Assembly: GCA_021836665.1 (NCBI GenBank)
Contig: JAKBHQ010000051.1
Span: 1-5,939, forward strand
Direction of reading: 5' to 3'
Length of the DNA: 5,939 nt
Source: Thermoplasmata archaeon
GTDB lineage: Bacteria > Actinomycetota > Acidimicrobiia > Acidimicrobiales > Acidimicrobiaceae
Shown piece by piece: positions 1 to 5,581 of the stretch. The position numbers were made by a program, and so were the translations under genes. The notes beneath the pieces are model-generated. The model made no database searches. It worked only from the letters and a program-made list of their open reading frames with translations, and was not told the origin of the DNA. The number at the start of each line of letters is the position of its first letter. Position 1 is the stretch's first letter.

Positions 1-768
1 GCAAATGTAGAATTTGGGCTAAAAGTTCGCAAGGTATCGTCATCAGAGAGGTCAAAGCGTTCCGGAGAGCTCTTGGAACTCGTCGGCTTATCCTCACAGG
101 CAGACCGATACCCACATCAACTCTCTGGCGGTCAGCAACAACGAGTTGCGCTAGCTAGGGCGCTTGCTATCAAGCCCGAAGTCCTGCTGCTAGACGAGCC
201 ACTTTCAGCACTCGACGCAAAGGTCCGGGCCCAGTTGCGCGATGAGATCAGGCGCATCCAGCTTGAACTCGGGATAACCACCTTCTTTGTCACCCATGAC
301 CAAGAAGAAGCCCTCGCACTCGCTGACCGAATTGCGGTAATGAGAGCGGGGGAAATCGAACAGATAGATACCCCGCTAAGTGTCTATTCCCAGCCTACGA
401 CTGAGTTTGTGGCCGAGTTCGTCGGAAAGGTCAACCGACTGGCAGGAGTGGTGGTGAGCCCGGAAAAGGTCGACGTGGAGTCGATAGGTCCGATCAGCTA
501 CGACTCCAAAAACACCCAATTCCAACCAGGCACCAACGTAGTAGTTCTGATCAGGCCCGAAGCCTTAGGGATAATGATTTCCGACTCTGGACAGTGGAGG
601 TTGGTATCGAAGAGTTTCCTAGGGGCTTCGGTAAAGCTGAACCTCATCAATCAGGGGGGCAAGCGAGTAATCGTAGAACTGACCACTGGCGAAGCGACCC
701 TGATAGAACAGGGATCACCACTGTCGCTCTTTGGTAAGAGTGACGCCCTGCTCGTGCAGAGGGCCTAA
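1..768 (+). CDS. ABC importer ATP-binding protein, C-terminal part (5'-truncated by window edge)
   Basis: The reading frame is open from base 1, so the gene begins outside the window; the TTG at 73 is internal. This is the ATPase of an ABC importer that hydrolyses ATP at the inner face of the membrane to drive solute uptake. Visible motifs in order are the signature LSGGQ (121-135), Walker B LLLDEP (184-201), the D-loop SALD just after it, and the switch histidine in FVTHDQEEA (His codon 295-297). Walker A and the Q-loop lie off the left edge. The last ~110 residues form a TOBE/OB regulatory domain, with an IRPEA motif near 550-565. The wording (DEPLSALDAKVR, TPLSVYSQPTTEFVAEFVG) is typical of the spermidine/putrescine, 2-aminoethylphosphonate, iron and sulfate group (PotA/PhnT/FbpC/CysA). 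The substrate cannot be decided without the permease and binding-protein genes, which may lie upstream. No T-rich terminator follows; weak hairpins sit at 779-798 and 797-820. Confidence 0.93.
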   Translation, partial: ANVEFGLKVRKVSSSERSKRSGELLELVGLSSQADRYPHQLSGGQQQRVALARALAIKPEVLLLDEPLSALDAKVRAQLRDEIRRIQLELGITTFFVTHDQEEALALADRIAVMRAGEIEQIDTPLSVYSQPTTEFVAEFVGKVNRLAGVVVSPEKVDVESIGPISYDSKNTQFQPGTNVVVLIRPEALGIMISDSGQWRLVSKSFLGASVKLNLINQGGKRVIVELTTGEATLIEQGSPLSLFGKSDALLVQRA

Positions 769-832
769 AGAGGGATTCAGTCCAGCCGCTAACGGACTTC
801 GAGAGTCGCATCGATCGAAGGGATTGCGCTCT

Positions 833-860
833 GGTTGGTCAAATTAGCAAGAGGTTGGTC
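833..860. repeat. Direct repeat GGTTGGTC, two copies 20 bases apart
   Basis: GGTTGGTC occurs at 833-840 and again at 853-860, a start-to-start distance of 20 bases, close to two helical turns. Such spacing can place two protein half-sites on one DNA face. With only two 8-base copies and no known regulator, a chance origin is possible. Confidence 0.3.
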
Positions 861-1109
861 TCTGTGGAAAGTGCAATGCATCTAACGGGACACCAAAATA
901 TGCAGTGATCTGGGGTTCCACAATGGATTCTCTGCACCGAGAAGCACAAGGCTGCTGGTCAGCGAGCGCTCCCTACCTGGAGCACTGGGCGCCACTGTAT
1001 TGGGCCCATGCCGCCAGCTACCACTTGATTAGCTAATCCGTGGCGGATCGCACCGTGAGAGGCCTACGAACGCCCTGGAATATCACACCTGATAAGCATT
1101 GCGATAGCT

Positions 1110-1157
1110 ACGGTGGCACCGCGTGCCACTAACTTGAGGTTATGTACGCAAAGACCG
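1110..1157 (+). promoter_or_regulatory. T-box-like core with mutually exclusive hairpins (uncertain)
   Basis: Positions 1110-1123 read ACGGTGGCACCGCG, one mismatch from the conserved T-box sequence AGGGTGGNACCGCG that binds the tRNA acceptor end. The 7-base bulge TGGCACC (1114-1120) is followed by GCGTGC (1121-1126), which can pair with GTACGC (1144-1149, one G-U) as the upper antiterminator helix; TAAC/GTTA (1130-1133/1139-1142) can stack inside it. The lower helix is weak: CGG (1111-1113) finds CCG (1155-1157) only across a 5-base interruption. A competing perfect hairpin, GTGGCAC-CGC-GTGCCAC (1113-1129), excludes this fold. A full Stem I with specifier loop was not recognised, and the downstream genes are not amino-acid related. 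It may be a real, decayed or chance T-box. If real, the UGGC bulge implies a tRNA with G at the discriminator position. Confidence 0.3.
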
Positions 1158-1188
1158 ATCCCCTACCCTCGGCTCAAGTGGGCCACCG

Positions 1189-2175
1189 ATGAATGCAGAT
1201 AGGCAGATCACCATCGATGCCAATCGACTCTCGCTCGATCAAGCGTTAGCGTTGCGAACGCCGGAGATTAATCCAACTGAGGTGACTGAACTCATAAACC
1301 GCTTCACCAAAGGGGTGTTCGAGCTGCTTCAAAACCGCTATGAACAGCGGGAATTGCGTGTAACAAAGGACAAAATAAGGCGCGTCCTCAGGTGCGAGCG
1401 AAACTTAGTCGAAAGCCAACGATCCAAGGACAAGCCCACCCCGGCAATGGTCATCGGATCCCTCCTCGACGCCTGCTTCAGCATCCACGCTGCAGGCGGC
1501 AAGATTGAAGACCCGAGCGAGGATGCACTCTCCTTCATCTCAGCACTGGGTGACGTGCTTGAAATCGACCCCGAAGTAAATGACCAAGTTAGGGCTAAGG
1601 TTGAGGAAGGCTACCTCAAATTGGCAGCCTTTTGGGACACTAAAGCGACGAGCGAGCGATTCGCTCTGCGCCTACAGGACCGAATTGCCATCAGTTTCGG
1701 CAATGGAAGACTCCAGCTGATCGGTAGACCGGACCTAGTCCTCAGTGACCTCGACCCCAACCACCAAGCGGTAATAGTTATCGACGTAAAAAGCGGTACC
1801 CCAAAGGACTTCGACGTCGAAGATGCCCACCTCTACGCACTCATGGAAACCCTTAGATCTCGTCGGCCCCCAACCCTGATAGGCAACTACTACTTGGCCC
1901 TTGATCGGCTTGACCTTATAACCACGAGTCTGAAGTTACTCGACGACGAGGCGAAAAGGACGCTAGCTGCGATTGCCAAAATGATAGAGATCGCGCAAGC
2001 GAAAAATTCCACACCAACGAGGTCGGTCGAGCTATGCCAATTCTGTCCCGTAAACTCTACCTGCGAAGAGGTAACCGACGACGACCGATTGGGATGGATG
2101 CCCATCGAAGCGCCGATTCCCAACGACAATGAGATACAAGCACCGACCGAGGATAAGGGAAGCGTCGATGACTAA
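1189..2175 (+). CDS. RecB/Cas4-like PD-(D/E)XK nuclease with Fe-S cysteine signature
   Basis: Probably a cytoplasmic DNA exonuclease or nuclease subunit of 328 residues. Seen in order: an N-terminal helical part; Cys69 (VLRCERN), the expected first cluster ligand; VIGSLLD (88-94), at the place of the family's GxxxH motif but with Asp94 for His; GRPDLVL with Asp182 (motif II); VIDVKSG with Asp199 and Lys201 (motif III, D-x-K); AHLYAL (213-218) in place of QxxxY; and Cys283, Cys286, Cys292 in C-x2-C-x5-C. One upstream Cys plus this C-terminal triplet is the [4Fe-4S] staple known from AddB and Cas4. An acidic tail of ~35 residues follows. The protein has no helicase domain. ATG 1189 is the first start after the in-frame TGA at 1135; its ribosome site (AGTGGG) is weak. 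The stop overlaps the next gene by 8 bases. It is not called Cas4, because no CRISPR genes or array are visible. Confidence 0.8.
   Translation: MNADRQITIDANRLSLDQALALRTPEINPTEVTELINRFTKGVFELLQNRYEQRELRVTKDKIRRVLRCERNLVESQRSKDKPTPAMVIGSLLDACFSIHAAGGKIEDPSEDALSFISALGDVLEIDPEVNDQVRAKVEEGYLKLAAFWDTKATSERFALRLQDRIAISFGNGRLQLIGRPDLVLSDLDPNHQAVIVIDVKSGTPKDFDVEDAHLYALMETLRSRRPPTLIGNYYLALDRLDLITTSLKLLDDEAKRTLAAIAKMIEIAQAKNSTPTRSVELCQFCPVNSTCEEVTDDDRLGWMPIEAPIPNDNEIQAPTEDKGSVDD
2155..2162 (+). promoter_or_regulatory. Ribosome binding site deciding the start of the second nuclease-like gene
   Basis: AAGGGAAG lies with its GGGA 7 bases before ATG 2168, good spacing. An in-frame ATG at 2129 would add 13 residues but has no purine-rich site before it, so 2168 is preferred. 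The site lies inside the end of the upstream gene, consistent with coupled translation. Confidence 0.7.
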
Positions 2176-3157
2176 TCCTCGTCAGATTGAATTTATCGAA
2201 AAGCTCCGTGAGGCGAATGCCTCGGCGACGGGCAAAAGTACCGGATCATCAAGGTCGCAGAGAAGACAAGTCGTTGCGGACCTCGTGGCAGAGCAGCTCA
2301 TCGCGGAGTATCCCCACTTAGTCACGACGCTGCCCTCAAACTTAAAGTTGGAAAGAAATGACCTATTCAATTCCAGACCCTGTTTGGCCGCTGCGACAAA
2401 GTCCGAAGAGAGGTTCGCTTGGAAACCCGCGCTAGCACAGAGACAGATAACCCTCTCATCGATAGCCAACCTCGCAAATTGCGACTTTAAAATCGAGCTC
2501 GCCGTAGATAAGTCGATCGACGAAGCGATAGATTCCCAAAGCTCCCTCGGGAAGGAGTTGGCCCGACTCAGGTCCAAAAGAAACGGATCGGATCCCCGAT
2601 TCATCGCCTACAGGAGTGCCTTTCTCTCCCAACTCAACCGAATCGCTGAGCTAATTCCCTTTTCAGACCTCTTTGAGATGGGATACCGCTTTGCCAGCTC
2701 CAATCGTAAGAGTGATATTCCAATCGAGCTAGACCTTGGAGACGGCGCTCAGAGGAGGCTCATCCTCTCTTCTCGAGTCGACATATCGATAGTGGCCACA
2801 AACCGAGAAACCGACAACCGCCCGGTGATCTTGGCATTTGAAGGGTCGAGGCAAGACCTAGAGTACTTCGATGCAATCTATTGTCTCCTTTTGGACGAGG
2901 TAGCCCCGGCCGGCCTATTGCGAGTCGATCCAGCGGCTGGCGACATCTCCCTTCGACTCTACCTAACCGGACAGGTCAAAAAATGGATCGACGAGTTGAC
3001 TCTAGCCATTGACGACCGAGCCAAACTGATCAAAGCAAACCTGGCACAGACCCAATTCAGCGAGCTGGCCTCACCCGGGTCAAACTGCAGATTCTGCCGT
3101 CACCTTGACCGGTGCGAAATCGGAAGACACTACCTCGAAGATTCCTTCGAAATCTAA
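2168..3157 (+). CDS. Degenerate PD-(D/E)XK nuclease-like protein keeping the Fe-S cysteines
   Basis: 329 residues from ATG 2168, which overlaps the previous stop in ATGACTAA. The layout mirrors its neighbour. The N-terminal ~90 residues are unique and charged. LSSIANLANC (96-105) resembles the AddB/PDDEXK entry motif and ends in Cys105. LGKEL (127-131) sits where GxxxH is expected. SSRVDISI gives Asp205 (motif II). ILAFEGS (221-227) lies at motif III, but no Lys follows Glu225 (Gly and Ser instead). Cys307, Cys310 and Cys316 repeat the C-x2-C-x5-C spacing of the first protein. The cysteine distances match closely (202 residues here, 214 there). The iron-sulfur fold therefore seems kept while catalysis is probably lost, as expected of a non-catalytic partner or DNA-binding subunit. 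The frame is intact with no stops, so it is not a pseudogene. The homology is read from motifs by eye. The gene ends 44 bases from the convergent GGDEF gene, with no clear terminator between. Confidence 0.68.
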   Translation: MTNPRQIEFIEKLREANASATGKSTGSSRSQRRQVVADLVAEQLIAEYPHLVTTLPSNLKLERNDLFNSRPCLAAATKSEERFAWKPALAQRQITLSSIANLANCDFKIELAVDKSIDEAIDSQSSLGKELARLRSKRNGSDPRFIAYRSAFLSQLNRIAELIPFSDLFEMGYRFASSNRKSDIPIELDLGDGAQRRLILSSRVDISIVATNRETDNRPVILAFEGSRQDLEYFDAIYCLLLDEVAPAGLLRVDPAAGDISLRLYLTGQVKKWIDELTLAIDDRAKLIKANLAQTQFSELASPGSNCRFCRHLDRCEIGRHYLEDSFEI

Positions 3158-3201
3158 CCCGCATCATCTGGGTCGTCGGCGAAATACACCTTGTCGACGG
3201 C

Positions 3202-4920
3202 CTATGCGTTGTCGGCTAAGTCATCCCCCAGGTACTCTACTCCCTTGTTCTTGGGGTCCGTTGATCCCTTCTTTTCGGCGTGTGTCAACGCCGAAGATGC
3301 AACCGCCCGGTTACGACCCCGGCGCTTTGCTGCATAGAGGGCTAGGTCGGCACGCCTCAGCACATCCATAGGCTTCCCGAATCCGTCCGCCTGGGCAACA
3401 CCAGCGGAGAATGTAGTTCGGCCGACACTTGCCCAGGTCCTTTTAATGCGGTCGAGAATAACACAAACCTGGACTTCATCGGCCTCTTTAAAGATCACCG
3501 CAAACTCGTCTCCACCGTAACGGCTTGCGAGATCCCCGGATCTCAGACTCGACGTCAGCAAAACGGCGAATCTGGATATCTCCGTATCACCTTCGTGATG
3601 ACCGAGAGTGTCGTTGAGCATCTTAAATCCATCGAGATCGACAAATGCAACGCTATCAGCGGGGTCGATATATTGCATTTGGGTAAGGAAGTGTCGGCGA
3701 TTCGCCAGGCCGGACAGGTGGTCAGTGGAGGCTTCCGCCAGCAGCCGGTCCGTCTTCAGCCTCGTATGGATGATAATCGCCAATGAAGCCGCAGCACTAA
3801 AGAGTTCCGATGGAAACTGGGACAGATCCGGCTTGTCGTCCGATAACACCTCTAAGACGAGCACGCCTTGGAGCTCCTGCGAGCATAGCAATGGCACCGA
3901 CACTAGGTAGCCAAGGGGCAAGGATTCGTTGAGAACATCGCCTACGTCGGCTCGCTTAGACCAGAAATCCTCGAAGTCGGGTTCGATGAATGAGGTTGGC
4001 AGGTCCGACGTCGTATAGAAAAATGGCTTAGTCCCTGGAATCGCTTCAATCTCAACATCACACTCCACCCCTTTTTCCGCCCTCCCGGCGAAGCGAACCA
4101 ACGACCTGTCCGCCAAGATCAATGAACCTCCAGATAGCGTGGCATTCTGCGGAACGGATCGATAGAACTCGCCCCTTCTCCCCTCCTCGGAGTCCCACAG
4201 CACCACCGCCGCCGCATCGGCCTTGACTATCTCCCGAATCCTCGAGATCGCCCCGTCTAGTGACTCAAAGGAGTCGTCTAGGGCAACTGCGGCTAAGGGG
4301 TGCACGTAACCGGCAATGTCGTTGGTTGCCCGACGATCACTCCTACTCGATGCGACCACCTCTGCGATAGCAGGCCCAACGACCACCGCTATCAGACCGG
4401 GTAGGGCTTCACCAAAACTCACGCCATGGACAATAATCGGGAAGATAGAGGCCATAAGGGCGAAGGGGAAGAGGTATCCGGCGAATCCCGGTCCTTCGAG
4501 GACACCGGCTAGAACAAACAGGCCAACCAATATCGGTGCGACATAGTGGTTCGCCCCGGTAACAAAGTAACCTAAAGTTCCGAAACCTCCAAGGACTATT
4601 TCGCCCAGCAGCGTCTGAATCGGACGGCGCAGCTTGGTGAGTGGAATGGCAAACGCGATTCCGAGGGCCGAACCAAAGGTCAGATAGATGACTACGGAAA
4701 TCGCCGGAGAGCTTTTTGTTGCGAGAATCGCATCGGCCCCCCAAACTATTCCAACGACCACCGTAAGGGCGAGAAGCAAAAATGAACTTCTGTCACTGTG
4801 GATAAACTTAAACGACGAAGCAGCCGCGCCATCGGCGTAGTTCACCTCAATGCTCTGATCTCCAATTTGGGTACGACCATCTACCCCGGAGACCTTGCGT
4901 CCGTCGTCTGATGTCACCAA
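3202..4920 (-). CDS. Membrane GAF-GGDEF protein, probable diguanylate cyclase
   Basis: Predicted to condense two GTP into cyclic di-GMP, a second messenger, in response to a signal sensed at the membrane or by its GAF domain. The 572 residues comprise a ~45-residue soluble N-terminus; about six hydrophobic segments (roughly 46-67, 72-94, 104-121, 126-142, 146-166, 172-191); a GAF-like domain (~215-390, with SVPLLCSQELQGVLVLEV); and a GGDEF domain (~395-545). The GGDEF part begins with the usual DxLxGLxNRR-type stretch (DHLSGLANRR, 400-409). It holds the metal site FVDLDGFK (Asp428, Asp430), NDTLGHHEGD, the intact signature GGDEF (469-473) and an inhibitory I-site R460-S-G-D463 exactly five residues before it. 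Enzyme activity with product feedback is therefore likely. No EAL domain is present. The start is TTG 4920 or GTG 4917, set by GGTGAG. It is convergent with the nuclease pair and probably transcribed alone. Confidence 0.93.
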   Translation of the reverse strand: MVTSDDGRKVSGVDGRTQIGDQSIEVNYADGAAASSFKFIHSDRSSFLLLALTVVVGIVWGADAILATKSSPAISVVIYLTFGSALGIAFAIPLTKLRRPIQTLLGEIVLGGFGTLGYFVTGANHYVAPILVGLFVLAGVLEGPGFAGYLFPFALMASIFPIIVHGVSFGEALPGLIAVVVGPAIAEVVASSRSDRRATNDIAGYVHPLAAVALDDSFESLDGAISRIREIVKADAAAVVLWDSEEGRRGEFYRSVPQNATLSGGSLILADRSLVRFAGRAEKGVECDVEIEAIPGTKPFFYTTSDLPTSFIEPDFEDFWSKRADVGDVLNESLPLGYLVSVPLLCSQELQGVLVLEVLSDDKPDLSQFPSELFSAAASLAIIIHTRLKTDRLLAEASTDHLSGLANRRHFLTQMQYIDPADSVAFVDLDGFKMLNDTLGHHEGDTEISRFAVLLTSSLRSGDLASRYGGDEFAVIFKEADEVQVCVILDRIKRTWASVGRTTFSAGVAQADGFGKPMDVLRRADLALYAAKRRGRNRAVASSALTHAEKKGSTDPKNKGVEYLGDDLADNA

Positions 4921-4927
4921 ATATCAG

Positions 4928-4933
4928 CTCACC
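4928..4933 (-). promoter_or_regulatory. Ribosome binding site of the GGDEF gene
   Basis: On the minus strand GGTGAG stands 7 bases before TTG (4918-4920) and 10 before GTG (4915-4917). Spacing favours the TTG start; the two differ by only one residue. Confidence 0.55.
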
Positions 4934-5181
4934 GATTGACTAACTAGGCACGCATCAACAAATCTTCTCGACTTCGCCCGCCCAAAGTAACGACCAACCC
5001 TACCACAAACCATCAAAAATCTAAAACAATTCTTAGAAAGTTAATTGAAGCTCAGAATTACTCACACAAGGTAAATAATGGCACCAAAGACTGAAACAAT
5101 CCATTCAACCCTTGCCATGTGCAAACCACGGGTCAGCTATCAAATAATCGAGCTAAATGCGTTGCCCGGACAGAATGTCGC

Positions 5182-5313
5182 CTAAGTGGTTCGAACCAAC
5201 AATGTGACCTGCAAGGGGTAGCTGAACATCAAGCCGCTTCAGTGGGAGCGGCCTGGGATAACGGTCGACTTCGACTTTTCAATTCATTGGCTGACTATAG
5301 AGAAGATTCGCCA
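5182..5313 (+). pseudogene. Decayed fragment resembling an IS3-type transposase (DDE/rve domain)
   Basis: In the frame starting at 5182 the translation contains GSNQQ (from 5188), then VAEHQAASVGAAWDNG (about 5218-5265) and FNSL (5278-5289). This parallels the IS3-family OrfB core around the second and third catalytic residues: an SDxGSQY element, then ...HGI..SVG...WDNA.AESFF.SLK. The agreement is best at SVGAAWDN and FNSL. The expected catalytic Glu of AESFF is gone (RLRL instead), the SD before GS is not clean, and one base group seems missing after NSL. The surrounding frame is short and ends at 5352. No terminal inverted repeats or target duplication were found. This is read by eye and may be chance; the 8-base-pair hairpin at 5233-5252 overlies the same bases. 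Confidence 0.38.
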
Positions 5314-5401
5314 CCCAACAAATCATCAATCGTTGATAATATCTCCAATTGAACTGTGCCAATTTGCTAGATAGTGCACAAGCTATCCAATATCTTTATT
5401 C

Positions 5402-5411
5402 AACGATCGTT
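5402..5411. repeat. Perfect 10-base palindrome AACGATCGTT
   Basis: AACGATCGTT reads the same on both strands. A related inverted repeat, ATCAA-TCG-TTGAT, stands at 5325-5337 and shares the ATCGTT element. Both lie in AT-rich noncoding DNA and could be operator-like sites, but no regulator gene is present in the window. Confidence 0.3.
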
Positions 5412-5473
5412 AAACGCTAATAAGAAGCAAACATCCGTCGACATTAAACACAATTAAATCGAGCTCAATGGAC

Positions 5474-5501
5474 CATGTCAAATATGCCAGTCACATGTCA
5501 A
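5474..5501. repeat. Direct repeat CATGTCAA, two copies 20 bases apart
   Basis: CATGTCAA occurs at 5474-5481 and 5494-5501, again with a 20-base start-to-start distance. It lies about 80 bases past the stop of the minus-strand gene, so a role in that gene's initiation is unlikely. Confidence 0.3.
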
Positions 5502-5581
5502 CAAAGAGCGGTGAGGCCTAGCCCGCAATCACTTCGACGCAGAAACTTGCCCTTTGCGGCTGAATCATCATCAACCGACCA

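Larger units (their letters stand above)
769..1188. other. 420-base intergenic region rich in inverted repeats
   Basis: No convincing gene is seen. Inverted repeats that could form RNA hairpins on the + strand are AGTCC/GGACT (779-783/794-798), CTTCGA/TCGAAG (797-802/815-820), GCTCC/GGAGC (968-972/979-983), CCGCCA/TGGCGG (1011-1016/1041-1046) and GTGGCAC/GTGCCAC (1113-1119/1123-1129). None is followed by a run of T, so none is a textbook rho-independent terminator. A 37-codon open frame (923-1036, ATG, with GGGG 7 bases upstream) has three Trp, three Tyr and four His codons; it could be chance or a leader peptide. The density of structure before the nuclease pair suggests a long 5' leader, but no clear promoter was found. 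Confidence 0.5.
4921..5581. other. AT-rich 660-base gap without an intact gene
   Basis: The stretch 4981-5100 is about 35% G+C by hand count, well below the coding DNA on either side, and its plus strand is rich in A and C and poor in G and T. It holds the GGDEF gene's upstream region (no strong -35/-10 pair seen), a probable transposase scrap (5182-5313), and several small palindromes: TGGTTCGAACCA (5187-5198), ATCAA/TTGAT (5325-5337), GATAG/CTATC (5370-5387) and AACGATCGTT (5402-5411). At its right end CCGCAA/TTGCGG around 5523-5560 could form a loose stem 3' of the minus-strand gene, but there is no T-run. Nothing else is recognised. Confidence 0.6.

Noticed and set aside
771..908. Open frame just after the ABC ATPase gene
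   Set aside because: It has no start with a ribosome site and no recognisable similarity; the length is within chance.
2129..2167. Upstream ATG start for the second nuclease-like gene
   Set aside because: It lacks a ribosome binding site, while ATG 2168 has AAGGGAAG at good spacing; the extra 13 residues lie wholly within the upstream gene.
1189..3157. CRISPR-Cas adaptation locus (Cas4-like proteins)
   Set aside because: No direct-repeat array and no Cas1 or Cas2 gene is visible, and the Fe-S nuclease signature alone is shared with AddB-type proteins.
3158..3201. Bidirectional terminator between the convergent genes
   Set aside because: Only a 5-base-pair CGTCG/CGACG pairing with a long loop is present, with no T-run on either strand.
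4409..4744. Minus-strand open frame of 111 codons within the GGDEF gene
   Set aside because: It lies in another frame of the membrane segment region and its translation has no domain-like pattern.
5182..5200. tRNA T-arm (GGTTCGAACC)
   Set aside because: The flanking bases do not form the 5-base-pair T stem, and no acceptor, D or anticodon arms surround it on either strand; it is simply a 12-base palindrome.
5233..5280. Rho-independent terminator at GCCGCTTC/GGAGCGGC or GTCGA/TCGAC
   Set aside because: The first hairpin has no T-run after it; the second is very short with only TTTT, and no plus-strand gene ends nearby.
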